Positions 37,400 through 47,339 of a stretch of 64,000 nucleotides of DNA are shown piece by piece. Within the stretch, counting starts at the first letter, position 1. Every line of letters starts with the position of its first letter. The notes under the pieces are model-generated. The model did no database searches and was not told the origin of the DNA. It worked only from the letters and a program-made list of their open reading frames with translations. This DNA is from Sarcomyxa edulis (Eukaryota > Basidiomycota > Agaricomycetes > Agaricales > Mycenaceae). The stretch lies in contig QUOL01000018.1 in assembly GCA_009761415.1 (NCBI GenBank), positions 434,001 through 498,000 of the forward strand. The letters are read 5' to 3'. Made by a program: the position numbers and the translations under genes.

Positions 37400-38158
37400 T
37401 GATTAATTAAGAAAAGCGAGAGTACTAGTGAGAGAGTGGTATGAAAACGAAAGATGAACGCTGAGATAACTGTTAGTTTGGGGAGAGAGTCAAGATGGAG
37501 ATGCGGGGATGATGGAACGTTTCGACTCAAAATAAGCAGAGCGCTTATTTTACAGCGTGGGAAATTCTAGACAATTGCCGGCGAGCAGGCGAGGACCTGC
37601 GAGGACCAAGCGAGAACCACCAGAACAGCACGGATACCACAGCAGGGATACCTGAAAAGCAGGGCAACGACCTGAATCGACTTGGAATCGACGACGATGA
37701 GGATCGATTGCAATCAGACGGCGGGTTCTGTTCGATTATTTACAGCTCTCAGCCGACTACTATTCGGACTTTTCATGGAGCAAAACAGACCCACCTTTCT
37801 ATTTCGACTCGGAGTTCACAGGTGCCTTGCTAGTGCCCTGGTCTGCGACGTATCTTGGGGGGAGGGATCAAGAAAATTCCTACTTCACTCGGGTTTTTAT
37901 ATCTTTCGCGTCCGCCGTGCCTTTCAATTCCCAAATTCCTTTGTCTTCCCAGGGCATGCTTACAGGCCTATTCTATATTTGTCCATCATAGCTGCTTTAT
38001 CGTCATCGAAGCCCCTCGAAGCCTCCTTAGACTTTGTGCGAAGACTTCTTGGCGGACTCCACTGCTCGGATGTATCGCAGACCACCGCCACAGTGACTCG
38101 ACAAGACAGCTAGCTTTGTCGCTCAGCTCATTCTGCTACGTCCAATTCCTGTCTTCCC
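37400..38158. promoter_or_regulatory. Trehalase upstream region
   Basis: About 760 nt. Open frames 37682-38113 and 37855-38166 (+) overlap each other and have no recognisable motif; I do not call them. Stress elements (CCCCT/AGGGG) were looked for: one AGGGATA and one CTTGGGGGGAGGG near 37855 were seen, weak evidence. Confidence 0.35.
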
Positions 38159-38790
38159 ATGTCTAGGACCACCTGGTCAGCGCACATGTCCTCTCCGTGC
38201 AATCTGTGTGCCCGTCGGGACTTGATGTACCGTACCGTTTCACGCGTCGCAGACAATCACTTCAGGTGAGTGTCGGCCTTATCTATAGCCGTTGTGTTCT
38301 TGATCTTAATATCCACATTTCCAGAAAAGTTCCATCGCCGCAAAGGGGTCTTCACGTCAAGATTAAAGTCGGCAGCGCAAATAACGTTAACGAAGATAGA
38401 CATGCTAGCAACTATAATTAAACAATCACCGACTATCGATTTGTCCGCCTCATTCTACACCCATGGTTCATTCAGGCATCGACGACGCTTACTGCTGACA
38501 ATCACACCAACAACGTAAAGATATCGCTCGTCGTGGGAGAGGATGATGTAAAGAACGATCACTTTTTCTGACACGTCGTTTCCTCAGAAGCGTTAACGCC
38601 AAATCTTCTATCTTCCACTTACATAGGCATCCAACTCCCCTGCCGCCGTGAAAAGTAATGTACCGTAAAGGTGGCGTATCCTGAGAAGTCTCGCGATTTC
38701 AATCCATCCGAGGGAGTGCTTTGCGGCTCTTTTCCATCAGGAAGACTCGAAGTGCAGTTCCCTGTCTACACGTATTTTCTGTACAACGCA
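38159..38790 (+). pseudogene. Possible broken hypothetical gene
   Basis: I do not recognise the product. Exons can be joined as ATG 38159 (MSRTTWSAHMSSPCNLCARR, ...SRVADNHFR), intron GTGAGT to TTCCAG, KVPSPQRGLHVKIKVGSANN, an intron from GTTAACG to ATTCAG, ASTTLTADNHTNNVKISLVV, an intron from GTAAAG to ACATAG, ASNSPAAVKSNV. There the frame meets TAA at 38666-38668, yet one base out of frame the text continues coherently: TVKVAYPEKSRDFNPSEG ... FPVYTYFLYNA with TGA near 38790. That is what a single-base deletion near 38661 would leave. It may be a recent pseudogene, a sequencing error, or a misjudged non-coding region. The N-terminal CNLC could be part of a metal site. Confidence 0.3.
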
Positions 38791-39231
38791 TGATATAGTG
38801 AGTACCTGAAATCCACTAGAACAATCTTTGAGGGAGCTATTGTTCAAAGACGCAATCATTATACTTATAGCAGAAACTTCAGTGGAGCTATCGCCCTGCA
38901 CAGAAAGAGGCGTGGCAGGATCGTTGGAGTCTAGTACGTCCCTGGATCTCCTGCCCCATACTCGGTACTGACCTTCCTTTCTATCCTCTACCATTCGGTT
39001 CAAACAAGCCCTTGTAGGTCGTTTTGCTGTGGCCTTGTGACCTTGCTGTAAAGGAGAATCACTGATGAATGTGCGAGCAACTAAACTTCTCGAGTACTTC
39101 TAGATAATCCCTACCCGGTCGATATTACGCGATTCCTCTCCTCATAGACGACCATAATCATGAGTTCCTCGTCCAACCCAGGCACAGTCGATCCCGATCC
39201 TACTACCAGTTCTCTCTACAGCTAGCACCTC
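38791..39231. other. Intergenic, no supported gene
   Basis: The minus-strand open frame 38737-39003 begins with TTG and has no motif. Nothing else recognised. Confidence 0.4.
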
Positions 39232-39548
39232 TCAACAATCGACCTTAAACGAACGAATGGAAAGCAGTGTTCAAAGTCTGGCACAAACCCGGGTATGGGC
39301 CGGGGTCTTGGCAAACACATCAGTGCAAGCGCCGTCGCTGTACCGAGTAAGAATACAGTCCGCGCTCAATGTGACATCGTACGACACGAATGTGGTGCCG
39401 GGAGTGGCGACGCAGGTCGACAATCCGGCACCACTGACGGTCTGTACGAAGCTCTCTCGTCGGCGCAGAATCCGCTGGTATATTCACTGACGCTAAAGCT
39501 TCCTAAAGCGACGGTGAGGAGGGCGAATGAGAAAGCGAAGAATTTCAA
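39232..39548 (-). pseudogene. Dead paralog of the six-cysteine small secreted protein
   Basis: Aligns by eye along its whole length with the intact gene at 40506-40823. The start codon position reads TTG (39546-39548) where the paralog has ATG. The signal-peptide region survives (FFAFSFALLTVALGSFSV), then FCADERAS; there two extra bases shift the frame relative to the paralog, after which TVSGAGLSTCVATPGTTFVS is readable in the second frame. A second shift near the CCGGGTTTGTG stretch returns to the original frame before FKVDC and TGA at 39232-39234. Three independent lesions make a functional product unlikely. Tandem orientation with the intact copy shows local duplication. Confidence 0.75.
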
Positions 39549-40505
39549 TGTCCGATTCTTCAGTCAGTCAAATGCTGCTCATCTGACACCAGGATGGTGG
39601 TACCTACTTTGGTCATATGGAAGAGACTGGGCGTCGGGTTTGCGAGTGAGTAATCGATTTGCACGACAGCGTAGACAGTCTGTTACTGATCATATTTTTG
39701 GGCAGCACTAGGAGAATGACTTACGAGTCGAGAATTGCCAGTCGGGCTGAAGACGCTGCTGACTGTAGGCGGTTCCTTTTGATACGCTCAGACACTCCCT
39801 GGAGTGCTAGTTTCAGTCTCTTACGGTCGTCACGATGAATTTGGACAATCCTTGCCACCTTTTAAAATGCGTTCCTGCAATTCGACTGCTTTTGAGCAAA
39901 TCATCGGGAAACTAGTCTTACTGCGTCTTTCTCTGTGACACAAATATGTTTTCCGAAAAATAAACCTATATGTCCTCGACCGCAATTCCATGCTTGTCGT
40001 TTATTCTGACTCATTTGTGTGTCTGCGTTCTATTGATCACTGATTTGTATACATTTCTTTGACAGATTGCCCTGACATGATCCTCGACGGTGGTACCTGA
40101 GTAGCAGATACAGCACGTTGTTGCACGTCCCCTCGACCAGTCTTGCCCGCCGCGATCTGCCCAAGTTCTATACCCTTGCTTCAACGCTTTTACAGAATCT
40201 TCGGGAGGGCGAAAGATGACTCCTCGAGCTCGTAGTACGTTCTCCAGTCCTTCAAATGCTCATCATCCACCGTTGAATTCCCTCTCTCGCTCAGCATGCG
40301 GTCATTGGTCAGTGCATACGCCAGTTGATCTTGTGACCTCTTGTGCCAGAATGGGGCGACCGGTCACTTTCACTCATCTGATTATAGTCTAGAATTTTCC
40401 GAGTTGATTGACCTCCCTTTGGAATGCATGTCTATCTATCCTTCAACCTAGGTCAGCCAGACCCCATAGCATTCTAATTTCACTTTCTGAATCCGTATTG
40501 TCCCC
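39549..40505. other. Spacer between the two secreted-protein copies
   Basis: About 950 nt with no supported gene. The stretch near 39720-39850 resembles by eye that near 40985-41110 (CGAGTCGAG-AATGCCAGTCGG), so the duplication includes upstream flanks of both copies. Confidence 0.5.
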
Positions 40506-40823
40506 TCAACACGCGACTTTGAACGAATGGAAAGCAGTGTCGAAGGTTTGGCAGAATCCAGGAGCAGGGAACGCGCCAATATCTTCCCCAAATGCATCAG
40601 CGCAAGACCCATCGGTGAACCAGGTGAGGGTACATCCGTCGCCAAGGACGACGTTGTACGACACGAACGTAGTTCCGGGAGTGGCGACGCAGGTCGATGA
40701 TCCGGCGCCACTGATGGTCTGCACCAGGCTTCCGCCCGCGCAGAATGAGCTCTGGAACTGCATGACGCTGAAGTCTGCCAAAACGACTGGAAGTAGTACG
40801 AGAGCGATTGCGAAGAGTCTCAT
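40506..40823 (-). CDS. Six-cysteine small secreted protein, 105 residues
   Basis: Single exon, ATG 40823 to TGA at 40506. A clear signal peptide (RLFAIALVLLPVVLA) with a cleavage site around Ala16, then a mature chain of about 89 residues with six cysteines at 28, 45, 64, 74, 91 and 105, an even number that allows three disulfides. It has short beta-like runs (TTFVSYNVVL, TLTWF) and ends on a cysteine. I do not recognise a named family; the pattern is not that of hydrophobins (eight cysteines with CC pairs) or cerato-platanins. Size, secretion and cysteine content fit effector-like or cell-wall proteins of agarics. The neighbouring pseudogene shows that the family is in turnover here. Confidence 0.65.
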   Translation of the reverse strand: MRLFAIALVLLPVVLADFSVMQFQSSFCAGGSLVQTISGAGSSTCVATPGTTFVSYNVVLGDGCTLTWFTDGSCADAFGEDIGAFPAPGFCQTFDTAFHSFKVAC

Positions 40824-41626
40824 CCTAATCTCATCCTGCCGTCAAACGGTGCCCTTCAAAATGGAAGGATGGGGCCTACTTTTGTTATGTGGGACTAGGT
40901 GATAGATTTTGGAGATTTCCACCCGAAGTGAGTACTTTGTACCTGGGAACTCAGTCAATTTTGATCATCTTTGACGTATAGCAAGATGACATACGAGTCG
41001 AGGAATGCCAGTCGGACTGAGGAGCTATGAGACTTGTAGTTGCTCCCTTTTATCAGACCGTCACCTTCCCCGTCTTCTACAGTCGCCACGATGAGTGCGG
41101 AACAGTCCTTTTCAGCTCGTGAATGCGTACCTGTAAATCGAATACTTTTAGCCCAACACACCATATTATTGGTCCGGCCGCGTGCAATGCGTCCGAAACC
41201 TAAACGTTCTTGAGACTATTCAACTTAATTGGGGTTGAATGATCCAGCTGTGGTGACAGCTATTCAGTTCGGTCTTCTTGTTCAGGTTTGCATGTATAGT
41301 CATATACCACATGAGAGCACTACAGAAGGTCATCGTATCGTGTTGATCGGTAATGTTCCCATTGCACGTTCGAGTGGCGTATCTATTCAGGCGAGAGTAA
41401 GTTTTCCTCGGATTTCGTGTTTGCAATTGTTATAACTCAAAGACTGCCTTGAAGGATAAATACTGCGATTTGGGTATGATCAGAGCGCAGAGCGTTCAAG
41501 TTGGCCGCACGCCTTTCGACATCCAGTTCATCTGTATAGGTACAACAGGTTTACAACAAGCTAATAAATCCAGGACAAGCACATTTAGAGCTATGAGGGA
41601 GACAGTTTATGGAGACACCGATAAGA
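40824..41626. other. Intergenic, no supported gene
   Basis: About 800 nt holding the promoter of the secreted-protein gene and the 3' flank of the degenerate helicase. Short open frames only. Confidence 0.45.
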
Positions 41627-43720
41627 TCACAAAGTACAGCGTTCTATCTTCACTCCCAGAGCTCTCTTGATTATCTCAAGTTGCTGCCGCGTTATTTCAT
41701 TGTGTATGAGATTGATGCATGGTCCAGTGACTTTATACTGCTCGGATGCCGCAGTTTGACCTATGTATCGGTAGCGTAAGTCGGTTCGCAAGTCGAGAGA
41801 AGTGGACGAGAAATGCGTACCGAGCCTACGGACATATGTTCCAAGATCGGGTCTCCAATCGTTGCTGTATTCATTCATGAGTGGGAGGTCGTAATTGACG
41901 ACGAGGTCGACTGGGGTTCCTTGCACGATAGAGTCGGTTGTAACGAGGACCCGGACCTGTTGGCGATAGATGGAGAAAAGTATGAATAATAGGATATTCA
42001 TTGAATTCCACGTACGTTATCATGCTGAGCTCTGAAATTAGTGATGATAGCATGGCGTTCACCGAGATCCTTCGCTCGATGCAGGGACACTGCTTTGATG
42101 CGTTCGGTCGTGATTCGTTCCATTATCCTGTCTGCGGTATTGCGATACTGTGATACGCCACAGCGATCGTTGAGACACATTTTCAGAGGAAAAGATATGA
42201 AGAATTTGCATACCCTACAAAAGACGATGATCCATCTCCAGTTCAAGGACGTCGTCAATACAGAAAGTAGCTCAGCAAGGACATCGTATTTGTGTTCCTT
42301 TCCATGGCAGTTCATGTATATTTGACGGTCTCGAGTGCCAGTGACGGTAATCACTTCTTTTCGGAACTCCATCTTGTTTGCATATCTGAAGCATTATGGT
42401 CAGATTCGGAATTATACGAGTAGAAGAACAGAGGGGTGTTGTCAACTGACGGCGCAAGTTTGGCTGTGAAAGACCGTATGCGGTCTGGAAGTGTGGAGGA
42501 GAATAGAAGGATCTGGATAGGATGAGGGAGTGCGCTGTAAAAAGACATAGTAGAGACCACAATTAAGCTAACATAATGAGTACATATCTCTCAAAACTCG
42601 CCTTCTCCCTCTCATTATCTTATCGTCCAGCCCGTCCTCGGTCAGGATGTCATCGGCTTCATCAAGGGCGAATATCTTGATCTCTCCGGTGTCGATAGTC
42701 TGCGATGACCAATGAATAGTTTTATCAATTGTTTACAAAGGATTCAAGTTCAAAGCATATCATACCTTCCGTTCTATCAAACCCAGTATGGTTCCTGGGG
42801 TTCCAATCACGATGTGGGAAGTCACGGAAGAGGGCCTCCCAGTCACAATTTCCATCATGTTGAGGGCGTATTCCGTTCGAAGTTTCGAGAACTTTCCCAT
42901 CGAGGCTATTATGGACCCAATGTGGTGAGCTGATTTCCAGGATGAGGTCATGCAAAGGGCCTAGGATGAGAGTTCAGATATGTACTTGTGGGGCTACACG
43001 ATGAGTCACGCGCCTGGACTTTGTTCAACGAGACATCTACTCGGCTGAGCATAGTTAGGACCAAAGCTGTTGTTTTCCCGGTTCCATGCTGCCATTGAAG
43101 GATCATATTCTGGGGCCTGTATTGGGAGGTAGACCGCGAGTCAGTAAGACGCCTGTCGTCATCCAGGCGATATCACGTCGCGTGTCGCGACGAAGAGACA
43201 GTACAAAGGAATCGAGGAACACACGGATTATGGAGTAGTACAGGCAGTGCACGCTTTTGAATCTCTAATGGCCGAGTGAATCCCATGCTGTATATACCTT
43301 TGAGAATATCTGCGTGCCTGAACAATTGCATCAATATATTGGCATGAGGGTTGTAGTAGAGTAGAGCACGAACAGCTTCAGTTCCTCAAATTTCTCTGCG
43401 CCATGCAGAGGAGGATTTGACTTGTTTCCCTGGTAATTGAATATAATTAGGAAAGGAATCCAAGAAAGTCAAGAAATTCGGCATGTTACAATCGTGTGGC
43501 ACATTGGAACCACGAAACTACACTTGATAGGCTTGGTCGTAACTGGATCATCTAGAAAGAACGGATAGGATCACGCATATTGACAGAGTAGCTGATCCAC
43601 GTACTTGGCACTGGCGGCGAGGTCTCGGAATTCGTCGATGTCGAACTAGAGCTCGAAGATTCTGAAAACAGATGCTAAGAATGGACTCCTTGAAATATAA
43701 CGTGAGACAAACTTGGAAAT
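41627..43720 (-). pseudogene. Degenerate tandem copy of DBP5 DEAD-box helicase
   Basis: Same exon order as the intact DBP5 at 44069-46265 but eroded. Kept: [33 protein letters not shown] (motif I), SHIVIGTPGTILGL, ALDEADDILTEDGLD (DEAD box) and NLIHNE. Lost or changed: PSRELA (motif Ia) reads TSSWKSA; SAT reads SST in LLFSSTLPD; ARGID reads VQGT; and motif VI, RTGRFGR in the intact copy, reads QTAASEQ, removing the arginine finger. A splice donor after KVQ has changed from GT to GC (near 43012), and the donor after DGLDDK is no longer clear. Ends IERCTL at 41627. ATP-driven helicase activity is not expected. Whether a dominant-negative or regulatory protein is made is unknown; pseudogene is my best call. 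Confidence 0.72.
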
Positions 43721-44068
43721 TCCTGTATGTACTTGTAGTCGTTAAGGTCGTTGGAGATCGTAGCATTCGAGTAGTCTTTCTGTCGTGCAAGAGCTGTCAT
43801 GACTGCAGCTTGTGTGGTGGTAGATATTCGGAATCAAACCGAAGGATCCGATCGATCGATTGTGTCCATATTTGTTCGCCTGACCAAATAAATCGAGACT
43901 CAGACACCTGCCGGCTAGTTCATTTCTGTTCGTTTTCATGCAATTAGGCGATAACGACATATGCATTGAAGTAGATTTATTTGTGTTATCTGTATGGATG
44001 CACACCAGGTTACAGAAAAAGCAGTAGATAGAAGAAAAATACAAAAAGTGAAGGAAGATAAAGCTGAT
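43721..44068. other. Spacer between helicase copies
   Basis: About 350 nt; no supported gene. Confidence 0.4.
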
Positions 44069-46265
44069 TTATTTCAATGCCGCCTTCATTTGCTGCGAAG
44101 AGATGTATTAGCACCCGCTTGCAGGAATGTACTGGTAAAATAATCGTTTACCTTCTCCATTACATCGACATCGTCAGTATCAATACGGACCATCTGCTTT
44201 CCAAGAGCGTTCTCGATTTCCCTCATCTGGTTCCACGTCCGATCGTTATGTACGAAGTTGATGGACACTCCTTTCCGTCCAAACCGACCAGTCCGACCTA
44301 ACAGCGATGAGCGTTGGTGCGTTAGTTGGGAAAAGCAATGTTGAACCATGAGAAACATACCAATTCGATGGATGTACGTCTCAATATCGGGTCTCTCATC
44401 AGCACCTTTAATGCGTTCATTCATAAGTGGCAGATCGTAGTTGACAACCATGTTCACTTGGAGGATATCGATTCCTCGTGCAATAACGTTCGTGGTGATT
44501 AGAACCTAATAATAAATATGAAGTCAAGGATGATTGGACAGACGGAAAAGTTTTACGGACTTTTTCACGTCCTTCTCTGAATCTATCAATAATCGAATCA
44601 CGAGCTGCAGCATCCTTCGCTCCATGGAGAGATGCGACTTGATGGCCTTCAGCTGTCATCCGCGTTGAGATCCTATCTGCTGTATGCCGATGCTACAAGT
44701 TTCCCCCCGGAGAAACAGCCGATCAACATCAACACTATATATGAATAGCGTAACATACCTGACAGAAGATGATGCTCTGTCCGACTGTCAACAAACTGTA
44801 CAATGAAACAAGGACATCGTATTTTTGTTCCTCAGTCTTGCAGTCCATATAGAATTGTGTGATGTTAGATACATTGAGCTCTTCCTTTCGGAGCTCTATC
44901 TTATTGGCAGATCTTGGATACAAGATATCAGTATATACATACGGAAGAGAGGAAGATTATAGACTGACGGTGCGAATTTGGATGCAAAAGACCGTACATG
45001 GTCTGGGAATGTGGCGGAGAATAGGATAATCTGAACGGGGTGGTTTCGAGGGAGCATGCTGTCAAAAGAAGAAAGGTAGCGCAATATTAGCTAGCATAAC
45101 TAGTGCTACTCGAACAGGGCTCACTTCTTGACTCTCAACGTCTGATCACCCAGCCCATCTTGATCCAACATGTTATCGGCCTCGTCAAGCACAAATACTT
45201 TGATGTCACTAACGTCGAGAACCTACAATGATAACATGTAGGTCAATTAGCTTCAGACGAATGATGTCTATGTCTCGATCTGAAGTGTACCTTTCGTCTC
45301 ATCAAATCCGCCATTGTACCAGGTGTTCCGACCACAATCTGGGCTGTTATGGAAGTTGCGTTCCTCGGTAGACTCTCCCTGATAGCGTATTCCGTTTGGA
45401 CCTTGGTGAATTTCCCCATGGCGACTACAACAGACATGATCTGACGTGCCAATTCGCGGGAGGGGGCTAGACAAATGGCCTGATATATATGAGTTCAAGT
45501 AATGGTTATGTTCACATTGGAACTGGCGCACCTGAACTTTCTTCAACGAGAAATCCACTCTGCTCAGCATTGTCAAAACGAAGGCTGCTGTTTTTCCCGT
45601 CCCGGATTGCGACTGCCCAATCATATTCTGAGGTCTGTGTTCCCGCGAGAGTGTTGGAGAGTTAGTGATGAACATCGAGAACAGATTACACGCCGTAAGG
45701 CATGTAGACTCACGGATTGGAGAGTAGCAATGGAAGAGCACGTTCTTGAATTTTGGAAGGCTTTGTGAAACCCATGTCGTATATGCCCTTGAGCAGATCT
45801 GCATGTCTGACATGGTACCCATCAGGATATAGTCCGCAACAGAATGACGAAACACGAACAGGCCAAGCTCTTCGAATGTCTTTGCACTATAAAGCGGAGA
45901 GTTTGGGTCGACTTGTTGATCTGCAAGGGTGACCTACGACCGTCTCAATACGAGGAATTGGGGTATCAAGGATAAGTGCTATACCGTGACTTCGAATGTA
46001 GACTTGATCAAGTCGGTAGTCGTGACTATAGGATCGGATAGTATCAGACAACCTCGAGATGAACCTGAAGCACATACCTCCTCCTGCTTCAGAGGGCTCT
46101 TTCTCAGATTTCGCCTTCGATGTAGATGTGGCGCTTGGAGGAACCGCTGGTGCTGCTGGTAGATCTGGACGCCTCAGACGGTAGACCGCGACTCTTTGAA
46201 AAATAGGGCAAACCTGGTGACTTTGGGGTGTAAAATCCATCAGCGTCCTTTTCTAGAGTTGTCAT
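44069..46265 (-). CDS. DBP5: ATP-dependent RNA helicase DBP5/DDX19
   Basis: DEAD-box ATPase that remodels mRNPs at the cytoplasmic face of the nuclear pore and drives mRNA export. ATG 46265 opens [17 protein letters not shown]; a variable alanine/serine-rich N-terminus follows, then KTFEELGL and [19 protein letters not shown] (Q motif), [18 protein letters not shown] (motif I), [10 protein letters not shown] (Ia), [12 protein letters not shown] (Ib), [14 protein letters not shown] (II, DEAD), LFSATFPD (III, SAT), [31 protein letters not shown] (V) and [11 protein letters not shown] (VI, across an intron). The last intron (59 nt, GTAAAC to CGCAG) gives a short tail QMKAALK with TAA at 44069-44071; without it the frame runs to a false stop at 44086. 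Divergent to the DUF1963 gene, about 160 nt apart. Confidence 0.93.
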
Positions 46266-46427
46266 ATCTGCTGTAGTGTGTGGTGGAAAGAGGATTCGAG
46301 TTTATTTCAATAAATTATCGAATAAATTCTCGGTGCCGCGCCGTCGATGATCGATGGATATTTGTCCTCGGCAAATTCCTGCTCTTCTCCTCGTGCCACT
46401 CGACTTGCTCTGGGGTACGACTCAGAT

Positions 46428-47339
46428 ATGTCTCAGTTCGAAATTGATACTACCCTTCTAAGGCCCTATCATCCTGTTCTATCGACGCCTACCGCAGAAG
46501 AGCTCCAGAATCCATACTCGGAAGTTTTCTCTGCGATCATTGGTGGGGAGACGATTTATCTAGGCGACAATGAAGAATGGCCAAGCTGCCCTGCTTGTGG
46601 AAGCGATGCAATACCTTTCATCCATCTGAACCTCTCATCGCCTGCTACGCCTTCTCAACTTATCTCGTATCTAAACTTGGATCAGTCGAAATACGCTCAC
46701 GCGCTTCAGTTTCTGGGATGCTCGAACGACGATTGCTTTCAGACGGAGGCTGGGCAGGATGGATGCGCATGGATATTGAGGATGGTTCCACTGACATCAG
46801 GTCAATCTACGGACCCAGCCATCGTAGAACGACGAGCTGAGGCACATGCACGGCTTTCTTCAGAAAACTTGTTTTTTCCTCCACGTCTCATCAAGGAATG
46901 GGAATTAGGAAAACCCGAGATGATTTCCTACGAAGACATTGTTTCTTTAGATGTCACAGACGACTTTTACCACGAACATGAGCCCTCTGAGGGGTTGAAG
47001 CTGCTGGGATTTCCCGTCAAAGGTCCAGTTACGCCCCAGTCTTCCATACAAATATCTCAGTCTCTATGATACCTTTACAGGAAAGTTCAAATGTGGGCGC
47101 TGGGGCTTTGGATGCCCCAAAGGAGACGGCTGTTTGAATTGGCGTAATCTGGTACAACTCGGCTCAGGAAACTCCTGCGACGACCAAGGATTGGAACTTG
47201 TATGTGCCGTCTTGACATTTTTTCATTGTGCAGGCCTGGCTAACATTGTCCCCAGATGCAAACTGTAGGTAACTGCTGGATCATGCAGTGTGAGAAGCAT
47301 CCTGAAGTGCTCGAGTTTGGAATGAGTGGAACCTGGTGA
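46428..47339 (+). CDS. DUF1963-domain protein
   Basis: Agaric member of the DUF1963 (YwqG-like) family; molecular function unknown. I start at ATG 46428 (MSQFEIDTTLLRPY); an in-frame ATG at 46347 would add 27 residues without family support. Exon 1 includes GGETIYLGDNEEWPSCPACG and FIHLNLSS, then GCSNDDCF and CAWILRM, and a hydrophilic RLIKEWELGKPE region. A 58-nt intron (GTCCAG to TTACAG) joins LKLLGFPVKG to KFKCGRWGFGCPKGDGCLNW; a second intron (GTATGT to CCCCAG) leads to MQTVGNCWIMQCEKHPEV and ends MSGTW with TGA at 47337-47339. An unspliced reading stops early at 47069. Paired cysteines (CPAC, C-x5-C, W-I-x-Q-C-x-x-H) suggest metal binding; that is inference. Confidence 0.8.

Noticed and set aside
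37682..38166. Two overlapping open frames of 143 and 103 residues upstream of trehalase
   Set aside because: They overlap in different frames, have no recognisable domain and lie where the trehalase promoter is expected.
44086..44457. DBP5 C-terminus ending at 44086
   Set aside because: The tail beyond MEKV is an unspliced intron; removing 59 nt gives QMKAALK, the usual Dbp5-type ending, and the stop at 44069.
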